A stretch of DNA of 64,000 nt from Oceaniferula spumae (GCF_042849255.1 NZ_AP026866.1:992001-1056000); one strand, 5' to 3'. Positions 43,443 to 53,560 are shown, counted from the stretch's first letter. Notes: generated from the letters alone by a model not told the origin. Translations and numbers: made by a program.

Positions 43443-45152
43443 TTAGTTAGAGTCCTTCTTTTTGCTCTTCTTTTCTCCCTTGTTCTTCCTTTCGTCTGCG
43501 AAGGGAGCATCCATATCCGGCAGAGGTGGGACATTGAGGATTTCGGCGGGTTCCGGCTTGTGATTCGATGTTGTCTCAGCATCGCCATACCAATAAACAC
43601 CAACTCCGTACCCCATCTCACCTTTGAATTTTGTCCAGACTTCCATGTCCAACTTCAGGGATTTGGAAAATGGCATCGTATCGAGCGCACGGGTCCGTGT
43701 CTCGGTACTGTATCCTTTGGTCGTTTTCGGATAGCCTTTTGGCTGTCGGTTAAGCTTGTTAAACTTGTGTGAGCGGGGCTGGGCGTGGAAGGGATGGTCG
43801 TAGAAGTCCGTGCTGGCACCGCCCCATGAATAGGCGTAATAATCTTCGGTCCCAGTACCGAAGTTGGAGGGAAAATCTTCGCCATCGGTCCAGATCTTCT
43901 CATCCCCCTCCCCCCACCAGCCGTCTACCGGATTCATGATCGTCAGGGTATCACCGACTAGCACGCCACGCCCTTCGGTGGTGATGTAGTTCCAATCCGA
44001 CCTAGGAATGGTAGGCACCGGATACTGTCCGCGCCAACCTGCGTGGAAATAGAGCGAGTCCTCATTCCATTCATAGCTGCCGACCGATGCATTCAAACTT
44101 ACTTGCACCGGAGCATCGCTGAAATTCACCACTGAAATGGTTCCCTTTTCACGGTAGGGCATGACCCAGCGTGCGGACATGGTGCCGTCTTCGGCAACCG
44201 TGCGATACCATCCTTGAAACGGATGAAGTCCTATTCCCGAACCGAAAAAATCTCCAATCGGGCACCAGATGGTTTCTTTGCCATCGAAGCTTATCTTAAG
44301 CACCACTTTTCGAGTCACCTCAGGGTCGGAATAGTCACCCAGCTTTAGTGAAAGTCTACGTACTGCGCCAATTCCTTTTGGGAGTTCGATACTTTTGTCT
44401 TCGCCTTTGGCAAGCTTGGCCTCGAAAGAAACAGGCTTACCAGCCGCGTCCACTTTGGGATTCAACAACTGCTCCCCAACCTTCTTGGTGAGAGGCAAGG
44501 CCGCCTTAAAGTCATCCATCGTGAAGGTCTTCACCTCTGTGCCCTTCTTGTATTCACGGTAATGAATTTGATAGAAAAAAGGCACGCCCGAAACGGTGAT
44601 CTTACAGCTCTTGGCATAGGGAATCGGGAAAAACGATACCGCAGAACGTAGCGACCCGTGAGCCAGAGGATAGGGCACGAGCCCCTTCCCTTGGAAAAGC
44701 TCGTGCTGATCGCCTTCGATGACGGGCGTATCAGAGCCATCCAGATAGACTCGCCAAATGATGGGTTCCCCACGGCTTTGGGCACCAATATTCCGCCATG
44801 GTATCCATGTCCGGACGACGGCGCCAGGGCCTTGCTGATCCATCATCACAATTTCCTTGCGCCCGTTGTTTTGTTCAATCCGAACAAAATTCCCCTTCTC
44901 CTCGTTTCCATTCAAGTCACCATTGGCAAACCACGCTCTCTCGTCCTTAGGACCAGCCAAGGAAACCCGATTGAAGCTACTTGCCAGCTTAAGCCGGAAA
45001 TCTTTTTTGGGAAACGAAGCCACCGCATCACGATCCACCATCTCATGCAGCAGAGATTCAATGGTGACAGGCTCTGCAGCAGCTGTCTTCGATCCTGTCA
45101 GCAATAGCAAAACCGCTGCGCTGCATGTATAGAAATTCAGTTTTTTGATCAT
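43443..45152 (-). CDS. DUF2961 (GH172-like) secreted glycosidase candidate
   Basis: 569 residues, signal peptide ~1-26. The hallmark FGTGTEDYYAYSW (with the downstream FYDHPFHAQPR) is that of DUF2961, the family now placed in GH172, whose members include furanosidases such as difructose anhydride I synthase and D-arabinofuranosidases. The C-terminus is Lys/Glu-rich. Within the sulfatase unit it probably cuts a sugar backbone or branch, but linkage cannot be told from sequence. Confidence 0.88.
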   Translation of the reverse strand: MIKKLNFYTCSAAVLLLLTGSKTAAAEPVTIESLLHEMVDRDAVASFPKKDFRLKLASSFNRVSLAGPKDERAWFANGDLNGNEEKGNFVRIEQNNGRKEIVMMDQQGPGAVVRTWIPWRNIGAQSRGEPIIWRVYLDGSDTPVIEGDQHELFQGKGLVPYPLAHGSLRSAVSFFPIPYAKSCKITVSGVPFFYQIHYREYKKGTEVKTFTMDDFKAALPLTKKVGEQLLNPKVDAAGKPVSFEAKLAKGEDKSIELPKGIGAVRRLSLKLGDYSDPEVTRKVVLKISFDGKETIWCPIGDFFGSGIGLHPFQGWYRTVAEDGTMSARWVMPYREKGTISVVNFSDAPVQVSLNASVGSYEWNEDSLYFHAGWRGQYPVPTIPRSDWNYITTEGRGVLVGDTLTIMNPVDGWWGEGDEKIWTDGEDFPSNFGTGTEDYYAYSWGGASTDFYDHPFHAQPRSHKFNKLNRQPKGYPKTTKGYSTETRTRALDTMPFSKSLKLDMEVWTKFKGEMGYGVGVYWYGDAETTSNHKPEPAEILNVPPLPDMDAPFADERKNKGEKKSKKKDSN

Positions 45153-45210
45153 TGTTTTTTATATGTGTTTCACCACTTCCAAGAGTTTGTTCCAGATGTT
45201 TGGTTCTGTG

Positions 45211-47403
45211 TTATTTGGCTGTTTTGGAGCTGTCTGGTGATCGCAAACCGACTTTCGACATGTCAAAAGGTACGATTCCCATTTTCAGAGCTGGAGAATC
45301 TGGCTTGAATCTGAAGTCTCCATTTTTTGCGTCGACGAACAGTGGATCGACTGCTTGGCTGTTTTTATCTACGCCATCTTGCTGTTGTTTTTTCAGCATC
45401 TCTTTGCCCAGACTGGGATCGGCAGGGCAAAAGTAGATGTTCTGATCGGTATCGGCCTGGCTAGATCTGGCCAGTGCACGACCTCTTCGGTCCTCACTCA
45501 CTCGACCTCTACCAGCAGGCAATTCATCGATGAACGTGCAGCCCTTTTCCGATGAGTAGAAAATGTTCTTCTTAATCGTAGCTCCCGTCAACGGACCTTC
45601 ACGCAGTGACAAGTAATAACCACGGGGCGGAGCAATGATGTCAGCCACGATGTTATTCTCGCAGCGATTATTCAACTTCATCAGGATGCCTTGAGAGACG
45701 CATTTATAGATGAGGTTTTCCGAGATCAGAGTATCCTTCTGACCACCATCGGTGCGTATCGCTGCCTGCATGATCATGGGCGCTACGAGATGGTGCACGT
45801 AGTTCCGGCGAATCACATTGTTTGCTCCAGCACCACGGATATAGATGGCATTTCCGTCGCCGAGCATTTCCATGGCATGATGGATTTCGTTGTATTCAAA
45901 TATATTGTCGTGCGTGTGGAGATAGGGTCGCACGTCCTCAAGTGTCGGTTTCTTCGGCAACTTGCCTATTTCATGACTTCTGATCGTTCTACCAAGTTCG
46001 CGTCCTTTACCCTTCGTGAAGAAATCAGTCATACACCCAGAGATAATCAATCCTGTGTAGGGCGTGTGATGAATCAGGTTATTCGCCACGCGATTCTCCC
46101 CACTCTGCCAGACCATGATGCCAGGCGAATGCGAATAAATTCTGCCCGTGTGATGGATGTGATTGTTATAGACGATGTTCTTTTTATTCACGTCTTTGGT
46201 TCCCGGTCCGTATCCGCAAAGCAAAATGCCAGCGCCCCCCATTTGTTCGATGTGATTGCCTGAAATGGTATTTTTCTGTGCGTGCAGATCCAGACGGATC
46301 GCGCCGCTGCCGCTGTGGGCAAAGTGACATTGCTCGATACGGCAATTCTCGGCTCCACGGAATCTGACCAACGCGTTGGCTTTGTCTAACATATCCCAGT
46401 CGTGCTGCAGACCGGCATCGGCAGCTAAAATCTCGTAACGTTCACCGTGTTGAAATGTTAGACCTCGGAAACAGATGTTTTTCACCGGTATATCTTTTGC
46501 CTCCATCTTATGGACCTTGCCCTCGATGCGAATGAACTCAGTCAGTTGAGGCGCAAGAACCGGAGAATCATTTCTCGGCCAGAGGTAGACTTTCCCTTCT
46601 TTGGTGTTCAATACCCACTCGCCAGGTTGATCGAGTTCTTCGAGCACATTTTCTACGAAGCACGACTTGGTTGTCTTGAGAAAATGCAACGGATTCATCG
46701 CATAGGTGGCATTGGTCGATGTCTTGGCCATCTGTTTTGCCTCGTTGACCGAACTCAGCGGTAGAATATTCACGATCCACGCATGGTGGGGCCGAACAAC
46801 AACTTCAACATCTTCGATATTCGACCAGTTTTTGAGTGCCCCTTTGGGGAAATACAGTGTGTTGCGATTGCCATCCTTCGGTGGTATAAATCCGGCTGAT
46901 CGCGCACGTGGTAACGAACCCTCCGAATCATAGAGTGTCAAAAAGCGGCCTGAAACATCCGCCACGCGAACTTTGCCTAACGCTGCTTTGGGAAGACCTG
47001 TAGGAACTGTGGTTGGTTTCCGCCAGTGGCTGATTTGCTTTCCTGAACTGAAAATCGGAGTCTCACCAGGGTAAGCTGCATAGGTGATCGTGGTGCCATC
47101 TTTCCCAGAATCCTCCAGACTGAAGACCACGGTCTTATCCAAGCGGTAATTCCCTTCGCGGATTAAAACAACGATGTCCCCCGCTTTTTTAACCTTTAAC
47201 TCCCGCACTGCATCGCGCGCACGTTCAAGTGTGGCAAACGGGCCGTCGGATTTTTGATCGTCGGGTTTCGCCGAAGTTCCGGTCCACTCATCAGATCCTT
47301 CTGGAGAGACATAGAAGTCCGCTTTAGGCGCTGCGGATACAGCGAGATTGATCGCCATAGAGGCGCATACTAACAAGATGGAAAATAGCTTCATTTTGAT
47401 CAT
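45211..47403 (-). CDS. Right-handed beta-helix protein (GH141-like)
   Basis: 730 residues, signal peptide ~1-24. N-terminal FYVSPEGSDEWTG...DGPFATLERARDAV is the DUF1565-type start found in many secreted beta-helix enzymes. Middle has repeated N-x-x-x-N and 'I..N.i.h' turns (YNNHIHHTG, NLIHHTPYTG, NEIHHAMEM). This architecture resembles GH141 (alpha-fucosidase/xylanase) and polysaccharide lyases; catalytic residues cannot be confirmed by eye. First gene of the five-gene leftward unit, 286 bp from the divergent sensor kinase. Confidence 0.8.
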   Translation of the reverse strand: MIKMKLFSILLVCASMAINLAVSAAPKADFYVSPEGSDEWTGTSAKPDDQKSDGPFATLERARDAVRELKVKKAGDIVVLIREGNYRLDKTVVFSLEDSGKDGTTITYAAYPGETPIFSSGKQISHWRKPTTVPTGLPKAALGKVRVADVSGRFLTLYDSEGSLPRARSAGFIPPKDGNRNTLYFPKGALKNWSNIEDVEVVVRPHHAWIVNILPLSSVNEAKQMAKTSTNATYAMNPLHFLKTTKSCFVENVLEELDQPGEWVLNTKEGKVYLWPRNDSPVLAPQLTEFIRIEGKVHKMEAKDIPVKNICFRGLTFQHGERYEILAADAGLQHDWDMLDKANALVRFRGAENCRIEQCHFAHSGSGAIRLDLHAQKNTISGNHIEQMGGAGILLCGYGPGTKDVNKKNIVYNNHIHHTGRIYSHSPGIMVWQSGENRVANNLIHHTPYTGLIISGCMTDFFTKGKGRELGRTIRSHEIGKLPKKPTLEDVRPYLHTHDNIFEYNEIHHAMEMLGDGNAIYIRGAGANNVIRRNYVHHLVAPMIMQAAIRTDGGQKDTLISENLIYKCVSQGILMKLNNRCENNIVADIIAPPRGYYLSLREGPLTGATIKKNIFYSSEKGCTFIDELPAGRGRVSEDRRGRALARSSQADTDQNIYFCPADPSLGKEMLKKQQQDGVDKNSQAVDPLFVDAKNGDFRFKPDSPALKMGIVPFDMSKVGLRSPDSSKTAK

Positions 47404-47689
47404 AGGACTGTTGCAATCCTCCCTTCCATCTTGGCGTCAATTCACTGCGTTTCAATGTTTTCCCGTAGCATACTGTGCCAGTATTCTCGATCAGCCAGTC
47501 GTAGTGACAATGCTCGGCATCGGTCGTATGACCTATGGACAGCATATGAGTATGCAGTGAAGATCATCCATTGATTGGCAGACACAAATATCTCACAACC
47601 TATTTTTCCAGTTTCCAAGCCGAGAACTATGGTTAGCAATCCAAGCCTGGAAGCTGGATTCCACCAACCATTCTGATATACCTCCCATC
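47404..47689. promoter_or_regulatory. Divergent promoter region between the beta-helix operon and the sensor kinase
   Basis: 286 bp with no gene. It separates the leftward glycan operon from the rightward two-component system and is the most likely place for a target site of the response regulator. I see no obvious palindromic operator. Confidence 0.5.
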
Positions 47690-49663
47690 ATGCGATTTTG
47701 GCCACTACTAGTGATGACAGCTCTGTTAGCAGGAGCTCTTCCTTCTTTCGCTGTGACTGAGGACTCAGCGCTAGGCCAACTGAAACAGACTGAACTGGAG
47801 CAACGGCTCAAAATCATCGATGCCGAACTCAGTCAACTGGCGCGAACCAGTTTACGTGGAGGTGTCGGATCCATTGGTTTTCGCTCGATTCGGCACAAAA
47901 CAAGCGACAATACCGAGTGGGTTGAAATCGATTTCGGCAAGGAATACTCTCTCGATGAAATCATCCTAGTGCCCACGATCCATCGCGACCCGCAGAAAGG
48001 GTTCCAAGCTGATGGTTTCCCTGATCGGTTTCAAATCATCTACGGCACTTCTAACAATAAAACTGGCAGCATATTGGGCGAATTCAATGCCACCTCTGAC
48101 AGTGCTTCGGGCATAGCCCCCTACGTAGTTGCCTGCCATGGAGTGAAAGCCTCATGGATCCGCATAGAGGCAACCAGTCTAACTCAACGGGCATTCGATA
48201 AGCATTATGTCTTCCAGCTCTCGGAGGTCTTGGTCTTCAGCGGTGAGAAAAATGTTGCTCTTCGCCAGCCGGTCAAAGCCTCGTCTGATCATCCTGAATC
48301 ACTCACCGGTGCGTGGGATAATCAGTTTTTGGTAGATGGCCATACGCCCTACCTGATGAATGCCGCTCAAGGACTTCATAGCGTGGCCTACATCAGTGAC
48401 TTGAAGCAGTCTCCCATTCTGACCATTGACTTGGAAAAAGCAGCACCCATCACAAGTCTTCACCTCCACGCGGTAGAGCAGAGCGATACCGTCCCCCAGG
48501 CTTACGCTGGCGACCTCGGCATCCCCCACCACTTGAGAATCGAAGGTGCGAATCTTCCGGATTTTTCCGATGCTGTGATTCTGCTAGAAAGCCAGGCTGA
48601 AAACATTAACGACACCGGCCCGATCATGATGTGGAACATTCCTGAGACGACTTGTCGCTACGTTCGCCTGTCGGAGATTGACCCGTCAGATACCTTCCGG
48701 ATTGGCTTCGCCGAAATCGAACTATTTTCTAACAATCATAATGTTGCTCATGGGAAAACGGTAAGCACCACTGGCACGACCACCCCGAACCGTTCACTCA
48801 GCGCACTCACCGATGGCTGTAATCTCTACGGCGAGATCTTACCTATCAGAACATGGCTGAAACAACTCGCACGCCGCCAGGCTCTGGAAGCCGAACGACC
48901 ACTGGTGATGAATGAGCTTTCACTCCGCTACGCACGCCAAAAGACCACCCTCCGGCGGATCAGCTGGTTCGCCGCCATCCTGCTGCTTGCTACGGTGATT
49001 GTGATTTGGCTCGAACAAATCGCTCGTCAACGGGCGATTGCCAGGACTCGTGAGCGCATCGCGGCCAACCTTCACGATGAACTGGGTGCCAACCTCCACG
49101 CCATCGGCTTGCTCGGTGACTTTGCCAAAAAAATAGTCGCTCGTAAAAATGCCACCGATGAGTGGGCCGAGCTCACTGATGTCATCGATGAGGTTCGGGC
49201 GTTGACGGAGGAAACTGGCGAAACGGCGCGTTACTGCACGAACATGCTGGAGACCAAGGAAATCCATGCGAACTTAGTCACGGAAATGAAACGGACTACC
49301 AACCGACTGCTGGCGGATCTGGAGCATGAAACCTCCTTTCCTTCGGATGAAACCAGTCTGCATCAGCTCAAGCCGCGCAGACGAATCGATCTCTACCTTT
49401 TCTACAAAGAGTGCCTCACTAACATTATTCGCCACTCCGGAGCCACAAGCGTCAAAACGAATTTAACCGCCACCGACAAGGCCATTACTCTAACTGTCAG
49501 CGACAACGGCATGGGACTGCCCGGCACCAAAGTCCCCGAGTCTCTTCGTCGCCGTGCTCGACAGCTCAGTGGCATCGTCGTTGCCGAAGCTCTCGACACC
49601 GGAGGAACACAAATCACACTTGAATTCCGCCCGCGCAGACGATTTGGATTCAACCGGAACTAA
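47690..49663 (+). CDS. Sensor histidine kinase with two discoidin-like sensor domains
   Basis: 657 residues. Signal peptide (~1-22), then two galactose-binding/F5-8 type C-like domains (~50-190 and ~195-360; WVEIDFGKEYSLDEIIL, LTIDLEKAAPITSLHLHAVE), a conserved helical segment, one transmembrane helix (~426-442), and a NarL/HisKA_3-type kinase: ANLHDELGANLH (phospho-His H462) and an HATPase domain with NIIRHSGA and SDNGMGLP. Discoidin domains often bind carbohydrates, so it could sense the sulfated glycan. Paired with the response regulator 25 bp downstream. Confidence 0.9.
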   Translation: MRFWPLLVMTALLAGALPSFAVTEDSALGQLKQTELEQRLKIIDAELSQLARTSLRGGVGSIGFRSIRHKTSDNTEWVEIDFGKEYSLDEIILVPTIHRDPQKGFQADGFPDRFQIIYGTSNNKTGSILGEFNATSDSASGIAPYVVACHGVKASWIRIEATSLTQRAFDKHYVFQLSEVLVFSGEKNVALRQPVKASSDHPESLTGAWDNQFLVDGHTPYLMNAAQGLHSVAYISDLKQSPILTIDLEKAAPITSLHLHAVEQSDTVPQAYAGDLGIPHHLRIEGANLPDFSDAVILLESQAENINDTGPIMMWNIPETTCRYVRLSEIDPSDTFRIGFAEIELFSNNHNVAHGKTVSTTGTTTPNRSLSALTDGCNLYGEILPIRTWLKQLARRQALEAERPLVMNELSLRYARQKTTLRRISWFAAILLLATVIVIWLEQIARQRAIARTRERIAANLHDELGANLHAIGLLGDFAKKIVARKNATDEWAELTDVIDEVRALTEETGETARYCTNMLETKEIHANLVTEMKRTTNRLLADLEHETSFPSDETSLHQLKPRRRIDLYLFYKECLTNIIRHSGATSVKTNLTATDKAITLTVSDNGMGLPGTKVPESLRRRARQLSGIVVAEALDTGGTQITLEFRPRRRFGFNRN

Positions 49664-49688
49664 CCCCTAACAGACAACAGTTTGCATC

Positions 49689-50360
49689 ATGAAAAATTCA
49701 ATTAATATCATGCTGATCGAAGACAGCCCAGCCTTTCGAAAAGTCATCGATCGAACTTTAGGCAATGAACCCGGCATCAAGCTGATCAGCCAGTTCGGCA
49801 CCGCAGAGATTGCCCTGCGAAGCCTGGAGAACGCCTCTGCTGACAATACCCCCGATCTCATTCTGCTCGATCTAAACCTCCCTGGCATGAGTGGTCTCGA
49901 TGCACTTCCTTGGATTCATGAATATGCACCCGAAACAAAAGTCATCATCCTCACCCAGTCCAACCAAGAGGCTGATATCGTCACCGCGATTTCAAAAGGG
50001 GCGTCTGGCTATATGCTCAAAAGTAATACTCTGGATCAACTCACTGATGGCATCCGCAATGTGATGAATGGCGGAGCATCACTCGATCCTACCGTCGCCA
50101 AATTTATCATTGGCAAAATGCGAAAGGATAAACCCGAGGCATCTGATGCCAATCCACTGAGTCAGCGCGAGATGGAAGTGCTGGGCTTGATCAGTGAAGG
50201 ACTGCAGAAAAAGGAAGTCGCAGATCGACTCGATATCAGCCCCCGCACCGTCGCGGCCCACGTCGAGAAAATCTACGAAAAGCTCAACGTGACCAACGCG
50301 CCCTCAGCCGTGCACAAAGCTCATCATCTGGGGATTTTCCCCTCGGAAGGTCAGGGATAA
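49689..50360 (+). CDS. NarL/LuxR-type response regulator
   Basis: 223 residues. Receiver domain with acidic pocket ED, phospho-acceptor D61 (LLDLNLPGMSG) and the T/K switch pair (LTQ, YMLKSN), then a LuxR helix-turn-helix (LSQREMEVLGLISEG, KEVADRLDISPRTVAAHVEKIYEKL). Pairs with the HisKA_3 kinase just upstream and is the likely transcription activator of the sulfatase island. Confidence 0.93.
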   Translation: MKNSINIMLIEDSPAFRKVIDRTLGNEPGIKLISQFGTAEIALRSLENASADNTPDLILLDLNLPGMSGLDALPWIHEYAPETKVIILTQSNQEADIVTAISKGASGYMLKSNTLDQLTDGIRNVMNGGASLDPTVAKFIIGKMRKDKPEASDANPLSQREMEVLGLISEGLQKKEVADRLDISPRTVAAHVEKIYEKLNVTNAPSAVHKAHHLGIFPSEGQG

Positions 50361-50372
50361 CACGTAGTGTGT

Positions 50373-51878
50373 TCACTTGTTCTTTTTCCTTCGTGCCGGC
50401 TTGTTGGCTTGTTCATTTTTCCATAGGCTGATTTCTTCGATATCATTCTTGGATTTCTCACCTTCGGTACTGCGGCCGCTGAACACATCGTCCTTGAGCT
50501 GCGCTAACAAGCGAGCCGCGACTTCTGGGTTTGTCTCGTAGAGATTCTTGGTTTCACCCGGATCCTTTTCCATGTCGTAGAGTTGCGCTTTCGGCATATC
50601 TTTGGGAAGTTGGTTTTCCTTGGGTCCCGTCCACCCAGCTGATCCTTTGGCCAAGAGCAGTTTCCATTTTCCCTGGCGGTAAGCAAAGTGACCTGAGATC
50701 GAGTGGTGGATGACACCTGCCCGAGTGGTAACAATCGGCTTTCCAGAGAAGGCGGGCAGGAAGCTGACGCTGTCTTCAGCGCTTTTTGCCGGGAGTGCTT
50801 TGCCAGTGATATCGGCTGTCGTGGCAAATAGATCCGTCAAGCAGATCAATTGATCACTGGTCGAGCCAGCCGTCACATGCTTGGGCCAACGCACGACGAA
50901 TGGCACGCGGTGCCCCCCATCCCACAAGTCCGCCTTCGAGCCACGGAATCCAGCGCTCACTAAATGACCTTTTTCCGCCAATTCTGGAATGTTAGCTCCT
51001 TTTGAAGTTCCGTTGTCCGCACTGAAAATGATCAAGGTGTTTTCGGTCAAACCATGTTTATCGAGAGCTGCCATAATCTGCCCGACACCGTCGTCTGTCT
51101 GCATCACAAAATCCGCATGGATGTTGAGTCCGCTTTTCCCTCGCCATTCCTTGGTGGGCACTACCGGAGAATGAGGTGAACCATATGGCACGTAGAGAAA
51201 GAACGGTGTCTCCTTCTTTGTCGCCCGTGTTTCGATGTACTCGACCGCTTTTCGCGTCAGTCGTGGCAGCATGTTGATTTCATCTTCATGCGCGATCACG
51301 GTATCATTTTCGATCACCCCCTTCATGTCGCCGGCATGGTGGAATCCGTGGAAATAATCAAAACCACGAGTCAGTGGGCCATCAGGAATCTTACTTCCTA
51401 CTGGAGCGAGAGATTTCTTGCCTTTGCGTTGAATAATCTCCCCTGTCTTTGCATCGGCATACTGAAAATTGAGATGCCACTTGCCGATGATGCCGGTGTG
51501 GTAGCCTTGTGATTTGAGAAAACTGGCAACCGTAGGTCGGTCTTTGGCGATGAGGTTGGGCTTAAAGCCCTGCACCACACCATTCTGAAGAGTCGTGCGC
51601 CAACTGTATCGCCCAGTCAGCAGGCCGTAGCGCGTAGGCGTGCATACAGCTGAACCGGAATGGGCATCTTTGAAGATCATGCCTTCTGCAGCCAGCTTGT
51701 CGACCGATGGAGTTTTGATTTTTCCGTGGTCAGGATTCAGAGCCTGAATGTCTCCGTAGCCGAGATCATCTGCCAGGATGAAGATGATGTTAGGTTTCTC
51801 TGCGGCAACTGATGTTAGGGGTAGGAACGCAGCCAGTGCGCTTGCCATTACCACAGAGATGATGTTTCGGTTTTTCAT
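50373..51878 (-). CDS. S1-family sulfatase (Cys type), sulfatase 3
   Basis: 501 residues, signal peptide ~1-26. ADDLGYGD, formylglycine site C79-TPTR, GKWHLN (H retained) and FSADNG are present; the C-terminus is Lys/Arg-rich. Downstream (5 bp) of sulfatase 4 in a leftward pair and convergent with the response regulator. It resembles the sulfatase 2 type more than 4. Substrate unknown. Confidence 0.93.
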   Translation of the reverse strand: MKNRNIISVVMASALAAFLPLTSVAAEKPNIIFILADDLGYGDIQALNPDHGKIKTPSVDKLAAEGMIFKDAHSGSAVCTPTRYGLLTGRYSWRTTLQNGVVQGFKPNLIAKDRPTVASFLKSQGYHTGIIGKWHLNFQYADAKTGEIIQRKGKKSLAPVGSKIPDGPLTRGFDYFHGFHHAGDMKGVIENDTVIAHEDEINMLPRLTRKAVEYIETRATKKETPFFLYVPYGSPHSPVVPTKEWRGKSGLNIHADFVMQTDDGVGQIMAALDKHGLTENTLIIFSADNGTSKGANIPELAEKGHLVSAGFRGSKADLWDGGHRVPFVVRWPKHVTAGSTSDQLICLTDLFATTADITGKALPAKSAEDSVSFLPAFSGKPIVTTRAGVIHHSISGHFAYRQGKWKLLLAKGSAGWTGPKENQLPKDMPKAQLYDMEKDPGETKNLYETNPEVAARLLAQLKDDVFSGRSTEGEKSKNDIEEISLWKNEQANKPARRKKNK

Positions 51879-51883
51879 AAATT

Positions 51884-53335
51884 CTATTGGTTGCGTTTCT
51901 TTTTGGTTTTGACGAGTTTCGGACGCTTCTTCCCTTGATCAAAAAAACGAGCTCCCTGTCCGATTCGATCATAATCACCCAGATCGGCACGTGCGGTCTC
52001 GACCTGTTTCATCAGGCGGTTCACAACCTCTGGGTGAGCGGCTGCGACATTCGTCATTTCACCGAGATCATTGTCCAGATCATAGAGTTGGACCTCTTTG
52101 ACCTCTTCGATCATTCGACCCCACCAGCCCATCCAATTCGGATCTTTTTTACGAGGCAGCACCAACTTCCAGCGCTCATCACGGATGGCCTGTAGGTGGG
52201 TGTAGCAGTAGTAGTAATAATACTGGTGAGGTGATTGCTCGGTGGCGCCCGTTATCAGCGGCTTGATGTCTTTGCCATCGAGAACGAGATCATCGGGTAA
52301 TGATGCTCCCGATAGTCCGGCAAATGTAGGCAGCAGATCCATGGTGGTGATGAGCGCATCAGAGATTTTGCCGGCTGGGATGTGACCTGGCCAGCGCATG
52401 ATACAAGGAACACGCGGTCCACCTTCCCATGACATCATTTTAGCACCGCGCAATGGGTCGGCATGCCCTGCGTGATCACCAATGACTTTCTCAATCCACG
52501 GCCCATTGTCAGAAACAAAAACGATCAGCGTGTTTTCATCCAACTTGAGGTCCTTGAGAGTCTTCATGATCACTCCCATGCTCCAGTCCAGCTCCATGAT
52601 GACATCTCCGTAAAATCCACCTTCCGATTTACCACGGAATTTATCTGATACTCCTAACGGAACGTGAGGCATGTTGTGAGCCAGATAGAGAAAGAAGGGT
52701 TTCTCCTTGTTTTCCGTGATAAACTTCACCGCCTCTTCGGTGTACATCGTGGTCAGCTGATCCATTTCTTTTTGCTCAATGGCTTCAACCACCACCTCCT
52801 TGTTTCGCATCAGAGGTGCACGGAGCTTTGTTTGCTCAATAAGTTTGGTTACCCCGTTGTATTTGGGAGTGCCGAAGAAATAGTCGAACCCTTGACTGTT
52901 AGGATCGCCTTTCGTTTTGGCTTCTCCGGCATGCCACTTACCGATAATTGCGGTGCTGTACCCCATCGGTTTCAGCACTTCGGGAATCATCAACTCTTGG
53001 GTATGAGGAACGGTGTGAAGAGATTTGGTGTTTTTAGGTTCACCGATTCGGATCGGATAACTGCCAGTCATCAACGCCGAACGGCTCGGCCCACAGACCG
53101 GTGAACCAACGTAGGCGCTTTTAAACAGCATGCTCTCCTTGGCCATACGGTCAAAGTTTGGAGTCTTGATATCCGGTGAGCCGAAGCAACCAACATCATT
53201 GTAGCCTTGGTCATCGGTGAGAAAGACGATGATGTTCGGCTTGCTCTCAGCCAAGCTGCTCTGGACTCCTAGGAACGATGCGACAATTGCCAGCCCCAGC
53301 ATGAGGCCATGTGGATGATTACGTTTAAACTTCAT
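51884..53335 (-). CDS. S1-family sulfatase (Cys type), sulfatase 4
   Basis: 483 residues, signal peptide ~1-29. TDDQGYND, C81-GPSR, GKWHAG and VSDNGPW present. It aligns throughout with the sulfatase at 56552-57967 (shared GFDYFFGTP, SHxMPH-like SMPH/NMPH, GDVI.ELD, HTHLQA..); both are in one subfamily. A degraded relative lies just upstream, its stop one base from this start codon. The gene has a strongly basic C-terminus (KTKKKRNQ). Confidence 0.93.
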   Translation of the reverse strand: MKFKRNHPHGLMLGLAIVASFLGVQSSLAESKPNIIVFLTDDQGYNDVGCFGSPDIKTPNFDRMAKESMLFKSAYVGSPVCGPSRSALMTGSYPIRIGEPKNTKSLHTVPHTQELMIPEVLKPMGYSTAIIGKWHAGEAKTKGDPNSQGFDYFFGTPKYNGVTKLIEQTKLRAPLMRNKEVVVEAIEQKEMDQLTTMYTEEAVKFITENKEKPFFLYLAHNMPHVPLGVSDKFRGKSEGGFYGDVIMELDWSMGVIMKTLKDLKLDENTLIVFVSDNGPWIEKVIGDHAGHADPLRGAKMMSWEGGPRVPCIMRWPGHIPAGKISDALITTMDLLPTFAGLSGASLPDDLVLDGKDIKPLITGATEQSPHQYYYYYCYTHLQAIRDERWKLVLPRKKDPNWMGWWGRMIEEVKEVQLYDLDNDLGEMTNVAAAHPEVVNRLMKQVETARADLGDYDRIGQGARFFDQGKKRPKLVKTKKKRNQ

Positions 53336-53336
53336 C

Positions 53337-53560
53337 TTAATATTGGTTCTTTAAATCTGACTGTTTCTCTGGCGACTGAGCATTGTTATCAATCTGCACA
53401 TGGTCTCTGATGTCACTGCTCGTCCGTTCGACTAACTCCATCAGAGTCTCCACTACTTTAGAATGAGTAACGGACATTTCTTTGTCAGTAATCTCGGTAT
53501 CGTGGTCGATGGACTTCGATGAGGGTATTCAAGTTTACAGATGACTCACCAGAAACCACA
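53337..53560 (-). pseudogene. 3' remnant of a degraded ninth sulfatase
   Basis: Read leftward, codons from ~53512 to the TAA at 53339-53337 encode IDHDTEITDKEMSVTHSKV..., VVETLMELVE, SDIRDHVQIDNNA and PEKQ. This aligns without gaps over ~55 residues to the C-terminus of the sulfatase at 56552-57967 (IDLDADISEQKDVANAHPEV, VVESLMKQIE, RDIGDREQIGKNA), with about 19 identities and stops at equivalent positions. Upstream, LIEV (53530-53515) matches LVEI in the intact gene but in another frame; about 11 bp are missing between them, then a TGA appears. No sulfatase N-terminus is present. So a former sulfatase gene was truncated and frameshifted. Confidence 0.8.
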
